64,000 nt of DNA from contig NZ_JAERRF010000008.1 of the NCBI RefSeq assembly GCF_016741875.1, positions 124,001-188,000 of the forward strand. The letters run 5' to 3'. Of this stretch, positions 36,451 through 47,164 are shown one piece after another. The notes under the pieces are model-generated. The model did not search any database and was not told the origin of the DNA. It saw nothing but the letters and a program-made list of their open reading frames with translations. The first letter of the stretch is position 1. Every line of letters starts with the position of its first letter. A program made the translations under genes and the position numbers. The stretch is from Streptomyces coffeae (lineage in GTDB: Bacteria; Actinomycetota; Actinomycetes; Streptomycetales; Streptomycetaceae).

Positions 36451-38481
36451 GTGACCGCCACTGAGGGCCACGGAGCGGACCACCCCGCGGCCGACCGGCC
36501 GTGCCAGACCTGGGACGACGGCCTCATCGCCCGGCGCGCCCAGCGGCGGGCCGAAGGCAGCGCGGCGCGCGGGGGCGCGGGCGCGGAGACGGCGGACCTG
36601 AGGGACGGGAGGGACGACACCGCGGGTTCTGGGGACCTGTGGGGGGAGGACGGGTGCGCCGGGGACGGCGGCGGACCGGGCAGGGCGGCGGGCGGTGCGA
36701 CGGGGGGCATGGGGCCGGGGACGGGGTTCGGCCCGGGGACGCCACGGGACGCCCGTACGGCAGGCGGGCGGGGAGCGTACGGCAGCCCCTCGTACAGCGC
36801 GTACGGGCCCGGCGCGCGCGGCTTTGTCACGGGCGCCCTGCGGCCGCGTCTGGAGGCCCTGCGGCAGCTCGTCGGGCTGTCCCGCACCCGGCTGGACGGG
36901 CGCACGCTGGCCGGGGCCGGACGGGTGCTGGACGAGGCCGACGCACGGGGAAGGCATCCGCTCGGCCACACCGTTGTCGCGCTCGCGGGAGCCACCGGAA
37001 GCGGCAAGTCCACTCTGTTCAATGCCCTGGCCGGGACCCAGCTCTCGGAGGCCGGGATCCGCCGCCCGACCACCGCCGCGCCGCTGGCCTGCGCCTGGAC
37101 CGACCACGCCGACGGCCTGCTGGACCGGCTCGGCATCCCGATGGCCGACCGGCGCCGCCCGGCCTATCCGTACGACCCGGCGCTGCGCGGGCTCGTACTG
37201 CTCGATCTGCCCGACCACGACTCGGCCGCCGCGGGGCACCGGGAGCGGGTGGACCGGCTGCTGGGGCTGGTGGACGCGGTGGTGTGGGTGGTGGATCCGG
37301 AGAAGTACGCGGACGCGGTGCTCCATGAACGCTATCTGCGGCCGCTGGCCGGATACGCCGAAGTGACCTTCGTGGTGCTCAACCAGGTCGACCGGCTCCC
37401 GGGCGACGCCGCCGACCAGGTGCTGGACGATCTGCGGCGGCTGCTGGACGAGGACGGGCTCGCGCTCGGCGAGCACGGGGAGCCGGGAGCCGCCGTCCTG
37501 GCGCTGTCCGCGCTGACCGGGGAGGGCGTCGGCGAGCTGAGGGACATGCTGGGGCGGCTGGCGGCTGAGTGCGGGGCCGCGGAGCGGCGGCTCGCCGCCG
37601 ATGTGGACGGCGCGACCGCGCGGCTGCGACCGCAGTATGTGGCGGACGGCGGTTCGATTGGGTTCAGCGAACGGGCGCGGACGGAGTTCGAGGACCGGCT
37701 CGCCGAGGCCGCGGGCGCGGGGGCGGCCGGGCAGGCGGCCGAGCGCGCCTGGCTGCGGGACGCGGAGTGGGCGTGCGGAACGCCCTGGGGACGGGTCGCC
37801 CAGCGCGGGCCGTGGGGAGCGCGGGGCGCCCGGGGTGCGCAGGGCTCCCTGGGGCGGTCCACGGGGGCGACGGGCACCGCGCGGCCGGGGCGGCGGGTGG
37901 AGGACGCCAGGGAGATCCCGGGGGCGCGGGCGAAGGCGGCGGCGGTGGAGGCGGTCACGGCCCGGCCCGCGGTGGAGGAGGCGGTACGGACGCTGGCGGA
38001 CGAGGCGACGGCGGGACTGCCCGGCCCCTGGGCCCAGGCGGTGCGGGAGGCGGCCGGGTGGGGCGGCAGAGGGCTGCCGGACGCGATCGACGAGGCGGTG
38101 GCGGCCGCGACCTCGGGGCGCCGCCCGGCGCGCCCCGGGTGGTGGTCGATGGTGGCGTCGGCGCAGGTGGCGCTGTTGCTGGTGCAAGTGGTGGCGATCG
38201 TGTGGCTGGTGGGGATCGTGTCGGGGCTGTTCGGCGGGCGGGAGTGGTGGCTGCCCGGGATGCTGCTCTCGGGGGCGGTGGCGGTCAGCGCGGGGCTGGC
38301 GTGGGCGTGCGGGGTGGTGGCGCGGGGTCCCGCGCGGCGGTACGGGCGGATGGCGGAGGCGCGCCGGCGTCAGGCGGCGGTCGCGTGCGGCCGGGCGCGG
38401 GTGCTGGAGCCGGTGGGAGCGGAGCTGGCGCGGTACCGGGAGGTGCGGGCGCAGTACGTCATCGCGGCGGGCGGGAGCTGA
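36451..38481 (+). CDS. Dynamin-like GTPase with two C-terminal membrane helices, second of the pair
   Basis: A 676-residue membrane GTPase. An acidic/Gly-rich N-terminal region of about 110 residues precedes the G domain: G1 AGATGSGKST (about 178-188), switch T in RRPTTAAPLA, G3 LLDLPDHDS, G4 NQVD. Two transmembrane helices (about 566-592 and 597-622) near the C-terminus form a hairpin anchor, as in bacterial dynamin-like proteins. With the upstream gene it probably forms a heteromeric complex at septal membranes. GTG start six bases after the upstream stop. The 3' end runs into a 20-bp tandem repeat that includes the stop codon. Confidence 0.84.
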   Translation: MTATEGHGADHPAADRPCQTWDDGLIARRAQRRAEGSAARGGAGAETADLRDGRDDTAGSGDLWGEDGCAGDGGGPGRAAGGATGGMGPGTGFGPGTPRDARTAGGRGAYGSPSYSAYGPGARGFVTGALRPRLEALRQLVGLSRTRLDGRTLAGAGRVLDEADARGRHPLGHTVVALAGATGSGKSTLFNALAGTQLSEAGIRRPTTAAPLACAWTDHADGLLDRLGIPMADRRRPAYPYDPALRGLVLLDLPDHDSAAAGHRERVDRLLGLVDAVVWVVDPEKYADAVLHERYLRPLAGYAEVTFVVLNQVDRLPGDAADQVLDDLRRLLDEDGLALGEHGEPGAAVLALSALTGEGVGELRDMLGRLAAECGAAERRLAADVDGATARLRPQYVADGGSIGFSERARTEFEDRLAEAAGAGAAGQAAERAWLRDAEWACGTPWGRVAQRGPWGARGARGAQGSLGRSTGATGTARPGRRVEDAREIPGARAKAAAVEAVTARPAVEEAVRTLADEATAGLPGPWAQAVREAAGWGGRGLPDAIDEAVAAATSGRRPARPGWWSMVASAQVALLLVQVVAIVWLVGIVSGLFGGREWWLPGMLLSGAVAVSAGLAWACGVVARGPARRYGRMAEARRRQAAVACGRARVLEPVGAELARYREVRAQYVIAAGGS

Positions 38482-38600
38482 TGGGCGGTGCGGGAGTTGA
38501 GGGAGAGATGCCGGAGTTGAGGGAGCGGTGCCGGAGCTGACGCGGTGGTGCGGGAGTTGAGGGAGCGGTGCCGGAGCTGATCGAGCGCGGCGGGAGCCTG
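38481..38600. repeat. Six imperfect copies of a 20-bp tandem repeat
   Basis: Consensus GGGAGCGGTGCSGGAGYTGA with exact 20-base period: copies at 38481, 38501, 38521, 38541, 38561 and 38581, the last decayed. A related piece with GGGAGCTGA includes the stop codon of the GTPase gene. Copies 3 and 5 are identical. There are no spacers. The rest of 38601-38781 shows no gene. Confidence 0.85.
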
Positions 38601-38781
38601 AGGAAACGCTGAAGGGGGCGAGTCCGCCGGGGGGCACCCGGACGGGGCACCGAGTTGTCCACAGCCTGGGGGTCGTGCACAGGGCCCGGCGGGATCTCGC
38701 GAAGGCGTGCAGCATGAGGACCAAGCAGTACGGCGGCGCCGCGTGATGACGGTCCGCGAGACGACGGGGGAGGCGTGACCG

Positions 38782-39309
38782 GTGAATGAGAGCTGGGTGA
38801 CCGTGGTGGGCAATGCCGCGACACGGCCGGATTTCCGGGAGACGGCGGCGGGGGTCGCGGTGGCCCGCTTCCGGCTGGCGGTGACGGTGCGCCGCTGGGA
38901 CCGCAGGCGTGAGACGTGGGCGGACGCGTATACCAGCTTCTACACGGTCTGGACCTGGCGGTCGCTCGCGGCGAACGTGGCGGGTTCGGTATCGCTGGGC
39001 GAACCGCTCCTTGTCCACGGCACCTTGCGGCTGCGGGAGAGAGAACGCGAGCAGGCGCGGGACCCGTCACAGGACCAGATGAGAAGAGGAAGGGCGGAGC
39101 GGGGGGTTCCGTCGCGTCAGGAAGAAGAGGAGCGTGGGGGGATGCACGGCACGGGCGGAAGTGGCACCGGAGGGGCCACTCGCTGGATCACCGCGGAGAT
39201 CGACGCGGTCGCCGTGGGCCATGACCTTTCACGCGGTACATCAGCCTTTCGACGGGTCTCGCAGGCCAAACCTCTTCTCAGCGTACCGAGCAGGGCAACT
39301 TCCCCCTGA
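38782..39309 (+). CDS. ssbB: Single-stranded DNA-binding protein, SsbB-like
   Basis: A 175-residue OB-fold SSB. The core is complete: WVTVVGNAATRPDFRE, ARFRLAVTVRRWDR, TSFYTVWTWRSLAANVAGSVSLGEPLLVHGTLR, then WITAEIDAVAVGHDLSRGTSAFRR. It lacks the acidic C-terminal tip (DDDIPF-type) of replicative SSBs, so it is the short SsbB type used in sporulation or competence. Between GTLRLRE and WITAEID it carries about 40 extra charged residues (near 97-138) not expected in the fold. GTG start with GGGGGAGG upstream. Its place next to the GTPase pair supports a role at sporulation. Confidence 0.85.
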   Translation: MNESWVTVVGNAATRPDFRETAAGVAVARFRLAVTVRRWDRRRETWADAYTSFYTVWTWRSLAANVAGSVSLGEPLLVHGTLRLREREREQARDPSQDQMRRGRAERGVPSRQEEEERGGMHGTGGSGTGGATRWITAEIDAVAVGHDLSRGTSAFRRVSQAKPLLSVPSRATSP

Positions 39310-39517
39310 TTGTCGACGATTTGTCGATAATCCCAGGTCATACCGGGTCCTCAGGCGGAGATAACGATTCCGATTCGGATCGGTGGGGTCCAGGTACAGG
39401 CGGGGGTCGAGGGGTGTCTTTCTCCCTAAGATCCCTGAGTGCCCAACGGGGGTTCCTGAGTTTTGAGTTCGCTGGCGAGGCGCACCTACTGACTGGCGCT
39501 CGCCCGAAGGGAAAACC

Positions 39518-40912
39518 ATGATTGCTGTAAAGAGGCGGGGCTCGGCCCGCCTGGGCGCCGCCGTGCTGGCGTCCGGTCTGGTCGCGGTAGGTGTGATAGC
39601 CGCTGCCGGTACCGCCGCCGCCGATGGCCCGGTCCCGAACCAGGGTGGCGCCACCGCCACGCTGAGCGGCCTCAAGACCTTCGACAAGGCCGTCATCCAC
39701 GACGGCGGCAAGGACCAGCGCGTCGGCGCCGGTCTCTTCGAGATGGCGGTCGACAACGGCGGCACCATCCAGACGTACTGCATCGACCTGCACAACCCGA
39801 CGCAGGACAAGGCGAAGTACGAAGAGAAGTCCTGGAGCGCCACCTCGCTGGCGAGCAACCCCGAAGCGGGCAAGATCAATTGGATTCTCCAGAACTCCTA
39901 CCCGCAGGTGAACGACCTCTCTGAGCTGGCGAAGAAGGCGAAGTCCGGCTCGCTCAGCGAGAAGACGGCCGCCGCGGGCACGCAGGTCGCCATCTGGCGC
40001 TTCTCCGACAAGGCGGATGTCGAGGCGGTCGACCCGGCGGCCGAGAAGCTGGCCGACTACCTCCAGAAGAGCGCTCAGAACCTCCAGGAGCCCAAGGCGT
40101 CGCTGACCCTGGACCCGCCCGCCGTCTCCGGCAAGGCCGGCGACCGGCTCGGTCCGGTCAAGGTCCGCACCAACGCGGACAGCGTCACCCTCACCCCGGG
40201 CACCGAGTCCGCCGCTTCCCGCGTCAAGCTCGTCGACAAGAGCGGTAAGAAGATCACCAGCGCCGCCAACAACGGCGAGGTGTACTTCGACGTTCCGAAG
40301 GGTGCCGCCGACGGCACCGCCACGCTGACCGCCCAGGCCGCCACCAAAGTTCCGGTCGGCCGTGCGTTCGCCAGCGCCACCAAGAGCCAGACGCAGATAC
40401 TCGCGGGCTCCAGCGAGAGCACCGTCACCGCCACCGCCACCGCGAACTGGGCGAAGAAGGGCGCGATCCCGGCGGTCTCCGCCGAGAAGAACTGTGCCAA
40501 GGGCGGCGTGGACATCACCGCGACCAACAAGGGCGACCAGGCGTTCACCTTCGAGCTGCTGGGCCAGAAGTACACGATCGAGGCGGGCCAGTCCAAGACC
40601 GTCACCGCCCCGGTGAAGGAGGACCAGAGCTACACCTTCACCATCAAGGGTCCGAACGGCTTCAAGAAGACCTTTTCCGGCGTCCTGGACTGCAAGACCT
40701 CCAGCAACGGCGGCAGCGACGACACCCCCTCGAAGCCGAGCCCGGCGTCGGCCGGTGGCAGCAGCAGCGGCAGCACCGGCGGTGACGACCTCGCCGAGAC
40801 CGGTAGCAGCAGCAACACCCCGGTGATCGCAGGCATCGCCGTGGCGTTCGTCGTGATCGGCGGCGGCGCGATCTTCTTCGTCCGCAAGAAGAAGGCATCC
40901 ACGGGCGAGTGA
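39518..40912 (+). CDS. LAETG-anchored surface protein with Cys-Gln thioester domain
   Basis: A 464-residue cell-wall protein. Signal peptide 1 to about 35 (GVIAAAGTAAA), then a TQXA thioester domain: Cys88 in IQTYCIDL and Gln156 in AAGTQVAIW can form an internal thioester. Ig-like regions follow (about 195-390), then a Ser/Gly linker. The end is a sortase signal: LAETG (near 424), hydrophobic helix and RKKK tail, typical of Streptomyces class E sortase substrates. Such proteins are surface adhesins that can bond covalently to targets. The ATG at 39518 has GAAGGG upstream. A strong terminator follows. Confidence 0.92.
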   Translation: MIAVKRRGSARLGAAVLASGLVAVGVIAAAGTAAADGPVPNQGGATATLSGLKTFDKAVIHDGGKDQRVGAGLFEMAVDNGGTIQTYCIDLHNPTQDKAKYEEKSWSATSLASNPEAGKINWILQNSYPQVNDLSELAKKAKSGSLSEKTAAAGTQVAIWRFSDKADVEAVDPAAEKLADYLQKSAQNLQEPKASLTLDPPAVSGKAGDRLGPVKVRTNADSVTLTPGTESAASRVKLVDKSGKKITSAANNGEVYFDVPKGAADGTATLTAQAATKVPVGRAFASATKSQTQILAGSSESTVTATATANWAKKGAIPAVSAEKNCAKGGVDITATNKGDQAFTFELLGQKYTIEAGQSKTVTAPVKEDQSYTFTIKGPNGFKKTFSGVLDCKTSSNGGSDDTPSKPSPASAGGSSSGSTGGDDLAETGSSSNTPVIAGIAVAFVVIGGGAIFFVRKKKASTGE

Positions 40913-40986
40913 CCCCCGCGTCACCCTCGGTCGGCGGCGCACCGTGCCCGATGGTGTGATCGTCGGCGACTCACAGTGATGACACG

Positions 40987-41025
40987 GCGAAGGGCCGGAG
41001 TTCCACCGGGACTCCGGCCCTTCGC
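40987..41025. terminator. Strong hairpin terminator after the surface protein gene
   Basis: GCGAAGGGCCGGAGT and its perfect complement (15-bp stem, 9-base loop), 75 bases after the stop. It separates the surface-protein gene from ettA. Confidence 0.85.
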
Positions 41026-41168
41026 ACGCAGGCGGCGGACAACCGGTTTCCGCCTCGGGCTTGGCGTACGGCAAGATGGGTGTATCTGCCCTCACGCGGT
41101 GGGAGCCGCCCAAGGACCACGCGGCGGGGCCGCACCTCGATACCTACCAGACTGCCGGACGGTTTCTC

Positions 41169-42833
<1,665 letters not shown>

Positions 42834-42837
42834 GCGC

Positions 42838-43293
42838 ATGGCGCGGCATCTCTACTCCTGCCCCCTGCGCTGGTCCGACATGGACGCGTTCGGCCATGTC
42901 AACAATGTGGTCTTCCTCCGCTATCTGGAGGAGGCGCGCGTCGACTTCATGTGGCGGCTGGCGCCGGGGGACGGCAGCAAGGCGTTCACCGGCGGTGTGG
43001 TGGTCTCCCGGCACGAGATCGACTATCTGAAGCCCCTCGTCCACCGGCACAGCCCGGTGACCGTCGAGACCTGGGTGACGGAGATCCGCGCCGCGTATCT
43101 GACCCTGCGGTACGAGATCAAGGACGAGGACACGGTCTATGTACGGGCCGCCACCCGCCTCGTCCCCTTCGACCTCGAGCAGGGGCGCCCGCGCCGGGTC
43201 AGCCGCGAGGAGGAGACGTTCCTCACGGAGTATCTGGAACCGGGCCAGGGCGCCGGGCGGCGCGAGCGGTCGGAAGGGGCCCTCGCGGTATGA
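42838..43293 (+). CDS. Acyl-CoA thioesterase, hotdog fold (4HBT)
   Basis: A 151-residue hotdog-fold protein. The active-site region is WSDMDAFGHVNNVVFLRYLEEARVDF (Asp and His typical of 4-hydroxybenzoyl-CoA thioesterase-like enzymes). It hydrolyses an acyl-CoA thioester; the acyl group is not known. Four bases after ettA, and its stop overlaps the start of the next gene (ATGA), so all three are probably co-transcribed. Confidence 0.9.
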   Translation: MARHLYSCPLRWSDMDAFGHVNNVVFLRYLEEARVDFMWRLAPGDGSKAFTGGVVVSRHEIDYLKPLVHRHSPVTVETWVTEIRAAYLTLRYEIKDEDTVYVRAATRLVPFDLEQGRPRRVSREEETFLTEYLEPGQGAGRRERSEGALAV

Positions 43294-44072
43294 CCGCTGC
43301 CCGCGCTGAGCTCCACTTCGCCGACGCCGGGGAGGCGGCCGATCTGGCCGCCTTCCTGGCCCGGCTGATCCACTACGACCGCGCCGCGGCGGTGCGGCTC
43401 CAGGCGGGCGGCGGAGTGCTCGCCGTCTTCGGCCGGCCGCCGTCCTTCGAGGTGCTCGCGATCCGTACGGCGCGGGTGGAGGCCACGTTCACCAACGGCG
43501 GTGCCGCGGGCTTCCTGGACACCACGGTCTCGGCCGGTGAGCTCGCGGACGCGCTGGACACGGCGCTCGCGGCGCGGCCCACCGCCGGGGAGGGCCCGCT
43601 GGTGGTCGCCGTGCCCGCCGCCGTCACCGGTCCGCCATGGGCCGGGGTGCTGCCACCGCGCGGTGGCTGGCGCCGGGTCGAAGGGCTGCCCGGCGCGGAC
43701 GAGGCGCGGTCGGCGGTGGCCGCCGCGGTCGCCGAGTTCCGGGCGCGTGACGAGGCCCTGCCCGAGGAGCGCCGGACCCGCGCCGAGCGCGACCGTATCG
43801 GCCGTGAGATCTGGTCGCGCACGCTGGGCGGCACCGGACTGCCGCTGCGCGCCGTGCACGCGGCCCAGTCGCTGGGCTTCCTCCGCCCGGTCCGGGCGGT
43901 GGCGCCCGTCGGCGGAGCGGGCACCACGGGCGGCAGTACCACCGCGCTCGCCCCCGTGGCCGAGCCGCTGGCCCTGCTGTCCGCGGGCGGCTGGCTGCGG
44001 CTGCGGACCCCCTACGGCTCGGTGGCGGTCCGCACCTCGGGTCTGCCCGGTCTGAGCGTCACCCCCGCCTGA
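43290..44072 (+). CDS. Conserved actinobacterial hypothetical protein
   Basis: A 260-residue protein I cannot assign. It is Ala/Arg/Gly-rich with alternating strands and helices (AAVRLQAGGGVLAVFGRPPSFEVLAI in the N-terminal half), no signal peptide and no transmembrane helix. It is translationally coupled to the thioesterase gene (ATGA), so it may work with it. There are no catalytic motifs I can identify. Confidence 0.75.
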   Translation: MTAARAELHFADAGEAADLAAFLARLIHYDRAAAVRLQAGGGVLAVFGRPPSFEVLAIRTARVEATFTNGGAAGFLDTTVSAGELADALDTALAARPTAGEGPLVVAVPAAVTGPPWAGVLPPRGGWRRVEGLPGADEARSAVAAAVAEFRARDEALPEERRTRAERDRIGREIWSRTLGGTGLPLRAVHAAQSLGFLRPVRAVAPVGGAGTTGGSTTALAPVAEPLALLSAGGWLRLRTPYGSVAVRTSGLPGLSVTPA

Positions 44073-44113
44073 GTCCCCTGCTTGAGGCCCCTGCCTGAGC
44101 CTCCCGCCTGACC

Positions 44114-44142
44114 TGCGCCGCCAGGCCCCGCCCGGCGGCGCA
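44114..44142. terminator. Hairpin between convergent genes
   Basis: TGCGCCGCC and GGCGGCGCA form a perfect 9-bp stem with an 11-base loop. It may end transcription from both sides. Confidence 0.5.
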
Positions 44143-44158
44143 CCGGCGGTCCGCCCGC

Positions 44159-44563
44159 TCAGCCCTCGGTGTTGACCATGGACGCGGCGGCGTAGGTGAG
44201 GTAGTTCCACAGCTGCCGCTCGAGCTCCGGGGCGAGTTCCAGCTCGTCCACCGCGTCGCGCATATGGCGCAGCCAGGCGTCGTGGGCGGCGCGGTTCACC
44301 GTGAACGGGGCGTGCCGCATCCGCAGCCGCGGATGGCCGCGGTTGTCGCTGTAGGTGCGGGGGCCGCCCCAGTACTGCATGAGGAAGAGCACCAGCCGCT
44401 CCTCCGCCGGTCCCAGATCGTCCTCGGGGTACATCGGCCGGAGCAGCGGGTCCTCCGCGACCCCCTGGTAGAAGCGGTGCACCAGACGACGGAAGGTCTG
44501 CTCGCCGCCGACCTGCTCGTAGAAGGTCTGCTCCTGAAGTGTGCCGCGCGGAATGTCTTTCAC
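44159..44563 (-). CDS. glbO: Truncated haemoglobin, group II (GlbO-like)
   Basis: A 134-residue 2-on-2 globin. Features: Tyr at B10 (HRFYQGVAEDPLLRPMYPEDDL), LFLMQYWGGP with Trp near G8, and the proximal histidine in RLRMRHAPFTV. These are group II (TrHbO) marks. It binds O2 and may handle NO or peroxide. The GTG start at 44563 has GGAGG only one base upstream, so initiation may be weak or the start slightly different. Divergent from the methyltransferase gene. Confidence 0.92.
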   Translation of the reverse strand: MKDIPRGTLQEQTFYEQVGGEQTFRRLVHRFYQGVAEDPLLRPMYPEDDLGPAEERLVLFLMQYWGGPRTYSDNRGHPRLRMRHAPFTVNRAAHDAWLRHMRDAVDELELAPELERQLWNYLTYAAASMVNTEG

Positions 44564-44643
44564 GCCTCCATGCTCTCAGACCCCCCGGCTGGGGGAAGGG
44601 GGCGTGGGTCGCGGCCGGGAGGCGGGCGCAGGACAGTGGAGTC

Positions 44644-45699
44644 ATGGGCAGCACGGGCGGTCGTACGCGCGGTGCGCCGGACTCCGGCCCGCACGCCGCG
44701 GCGGCCGACCCCGACGCCGCCGCGGCGGCGGAGGCGCGGGCCGGGCTGGTGCGGCAGCTCACGGCGGGCGGCGCGCTCACCGACCCCCGCTGGCGGGCGG
44801 CGTTCGAGGCGGTACCGCGCCATGTGTTCGTGCCCTGCTACTACGAGGCGGGGGAGGAGCGGGGCGGGGCGTCCGCGGCGCCGGGGAGCGTTGTCTACAC
44901 CCGGCTGTGGCGCGACGACCCGGATCCGTGGCGCCGGGCCCGCTGGCTGGCCGGGGCGTACGCCGATGTGCCCCTGGCGACGCGGCTGCGCGGGGGTGAG
45001 CTGATCTCCTCCAGCAGCCAGCCGTCGGTGATGGCGCGGATGCTTCAGGCCCTGGACGTACGCGACGGGGACCGTGTGCTGGAGATCGGTGCGGGCACCG
45101 GCTACAACGCCGCGCTGCTCGCCCACCGGCTCGGCGACGACCGGGTCACCACCCTCGACCTCGACCCGGAGATCACCGATGCCGCCCGCGACCAGCTGGC
45201 CGCGGCCGGATTCCGGCCGGCGGTCGTCACCGGTGACGGGGCGCGCGGCTGGCCCGGCCGCGCCCCCTACGACCGGATCATCGTCACCTGCGCGGTGCCG
45301 TTCGTCCCGCAGGTGTGGCTCGGCCAGTGCGAGCCGGGCGCGCTGATCCTGACGCCGCTGGCGACCGGGCTGATCGCGCTGAGGGTCGCCGACGCGCGGC
45401 ATGCGGAGGGGCGTTTCCTGTCCGGTCCCGCCTATTTCGTCCCACTACGCGGCATCGGTCCGCCGCCCGCGGTGTCCACCCACGGCATTCCGTCCCGGCC
45501 GCTGCTGGACGACTCCTTCCGCTTCCTGCTGCACCTGGTCGCGGGCCGGATGGAGCCGGTCGAGGCCCTCGCGCTCTGGGAGCACGAGGACCGGCCGGGG
45601 CGTGAGCGCTACGGCGTGACGATGCGGGACGACCGCCAATGGGCCTGGCTGGACGACCCGGAGGGCCCGTACGGCTGGCGGCTGGGCCCGGCCGTCTGA
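44644..45699 (+). CDS. Protein-L-isoaspartate O-methyltransferase-like protein
   Basis: A 351-residue SAM-dependent methyltransferase. Motif I is VLEIGAGTGYNAALLA, preceded by the PCMT active-site strand LISSSSQPSVMARMLQ; motif II TLDLDPE. The N-terminal 35 residues are Ala-rich and disordered and the C-terminal part (after about 265) extends beyond bacterial PCMT (about 210 residues). The extended form is common in Streptomyces and may act on another substrate, for example in peptide modification. The ATG at 44644 has GTGGAG upstream. Confidence 0.85.
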   Translation: MGSTGGRTRGAPDSGPHAAAADPDAAAAAEARAGLVRQLTAGGALTDPRWRAAFEAVPRHVFVPCYYEAGEERGGASAAPGSVVYTRLWRDDPDPWRRARWLAGAYADVPLATRLRGGELISSSSQPSVMARMLQALDVRDGDRVLEIGAGTGYNAALLAHRLGDDRVTTLDLDPEITDAARDQLAAAGFRPAVVTGDGARGWPGRAPYDRIIVTCAVPFVPQVWLGQCEPGALILTPLATGLIALRVADARHAEGRFLSGPAYFVPLRGIGPPPAVSTHGIPSRPLLDDSFRFLLHLVAGRMEPVEALALWEHEDRPGRERYGVTMRDDRQWAWLDDPEGPYGWRLGPAV

Positions 45700-45730
45700 C
45701 CGGGCCCGATTGAGATCCGCCGGACAGGGC

Positions 45731-47101
45731 CTAGCCGCGGCGGATCGTGATCGTCGTCCAGGCGCCCACATGGACGCGGTCGCCGTCCTGGAGGGAAACC
45801 GGGACGTACGGCTGGATCGGCTCCTCACCGCCGTTGATCGTGGTGCCGTTCGTCGAGTCCTGGTCGACAACCGACCAGGTGCCGTCGGGCTGTTGGACGA
45901 GGACCGCGTGCTGGTGCGAGACACCCGGGTCCTCGGGCGGGCGCCCGAGGTCGATGTCGGGGGACTCGCCCGTGCTGTTGCGGCGGCGGCCGATGGTGAT
46001 CTGCTGGCCGGTGAGCGGCAGCTGCTGCTCGGGGGAGTACGCCGGGAGGTTCAGCCCGGCCGCCTCCGGACCGCTGCGGTGCATCATCGCCATGAAGTAC
46101 TCACGGTCCGGCGCGACGACCGCGACCCAGCCGACGGGTGACGGCGGAGCCCCGCCGTACTCGAACGGGGCGGGCGGCGTCGACTGCTGCGGCGGGGGCG
46201 GTCCCGGGTGCCCCTGCGGCGACGGCGGAGGCGGCGCGGCGCCCGGGAACTCCTCGTGGCCGTACGGCGGCGCGGGCGGCGGCGGTGCCGCGCCCGGCGC
46301 CGGCTGCGGAAAGCCGTATCCGTGCTGCGGCTGCTGAGGGGGCGCGGGCGCGGCCGGACCGGCCGCACCGGTCTGCGGCGGCGGCAGCGTCCAGTCGTCG
46401 TCGTTGCCGAACGCCGGGCCGGAGGGCAGCCCGGACGGCGGGCCGGGCTCCGCGGTGGGCAGCGGCTCCGCCGGGCGGTTCATCTGGGACGGGCGCGACG
46501 CCTGGTAGTCACCGCCGTGCGGAGGCTGCTGGACCTGCGGCGGGAACGGCTGCGGCGGCCCCGGCTGAGGCGGCTGCGGCTGGGGCGGCTGCGGCGGGGC
46601 GAAACCGCCCGACGAGGGCGGTGAGTACGGAGTGGGCGCCTGCGTCAGGAAGTTGAAGCGGCACTCCTCACAGAACGGAGCCTGCGCCTCACGCGGGGTA
46701 CGGCACTGGGGGCACAGCTCCGCCTGGAATGTGGCGTCCGGCTGCGGCGGCATGGGCGCGCCGGGGTAGCCGTAACCGCCCCCCGTACCGCCGGGCGGAG
46801 GCGGCGGCATGCCGGGGCCACCGGGCGGCGGCGCTCCAGGTCCACCGGGCGGCGGCGGCGCACCCGGTCCACCGGGCGGCGGCGGTGCGCCGGGGCCGGG
46901 CGGCGGCGGGCCCGCCGGGCCCGGGAAGCCGTAACCGCCGGGGGCACCTTGGGCATTCGGGGCGCCCGGGCCGCCCGGTATCGGAGGCGGCGGGGGCGGG
47001 GGGACGGCGCCGGTGGGCATGGGCGTCCCCGACATTCGGTGCCCACACACCTCGCACCAGTCGTCGGCCGCCGATGGGTGGCCGTTAGGGCAGGTCGGCA
47101 T
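45731..47101 (-). CDS. Zinc-ribbon, proline-rich, FHA-domain protein
   Basis: A 456-residue soluble protein. N-terminal zinc ribbon (CPNGHPSAADDWCEVCGHR), a Pro/Gly linker, a second ribbon (CPQCRTPREAQAPFCEEC, near 128-146), a long Pro/Gln-rich region and a C-terminal FHA domain (about 365-455). The FHA has its phosphothreonine-binding residues (IGRR, VSHQHA, STNGT). It lacks an obvious ETT-type phosphosite like that of GarA/OdhI. Last gene of the PknG locus, it is a likely reader of phosphorylated partners made by the kinase. The ATG starts MPTCPNGH. Confidence 0.9.
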   Translation of the reverse strand: MPTCPNGHPSAADDWCEVCGHRMSGTPMPTGAVPPPPPPPIPGGPGAPNAQGAPGGYGFPGPAGPPPPGPGAPPPPGGPGAPPPPGGPGAPPPGGPGMPPPPPGGTGGGYGYPGAPMPPQPDATFQAELCPQCRTPREAQAPFCEECRFNFLTQAPTPYSPPSSGGFAPPQPPQPQPPQPGPPQPFPPQVQQPPHGGDYQASRPSQMNRPAEPLPTAEPGPPSGLPSGPAFGNDDDWTLPPPQTGAAGPAAPAPPQQPQHGYGFPQPAPGAAPPPPAPPYGHEEFPGAAPPPPSPQGHPGPPPPQQSTPPAPFEYGGAPPSPVGWVAVVAPDREYFMAMMHRSGPEAAGLNLPAYSPEQQLPLTGQQITIGRRRNSTGESPDIDLGRPPEDPGVSHQHAVLVQQPDGTWSVVDQDSTNGTTINGGEEPIQPYVPVSLQDGDRVHVGAWTTITIRRG

Positions 47102-47164
47102 GTCGGTGATCCCCCTCTTGTGCCGTACGTGGCGTTGCCTGCTGGGATGGGCTGATTTCTTCTG

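Noticed and set aside
36451..36800. Start of the second GTPase further downstream, because the N-terminal region is low complexity
   Set aside because: The GTG six bases after the upstream stop is well placed and codon use stays normal; the acidic Gly-rich N-terminus is plausible as a disordered region.
38481..38600. CRISPR-like repeat array
   Set aside because: Copies are directly adjacent with no spacers, and no cas genes are present.
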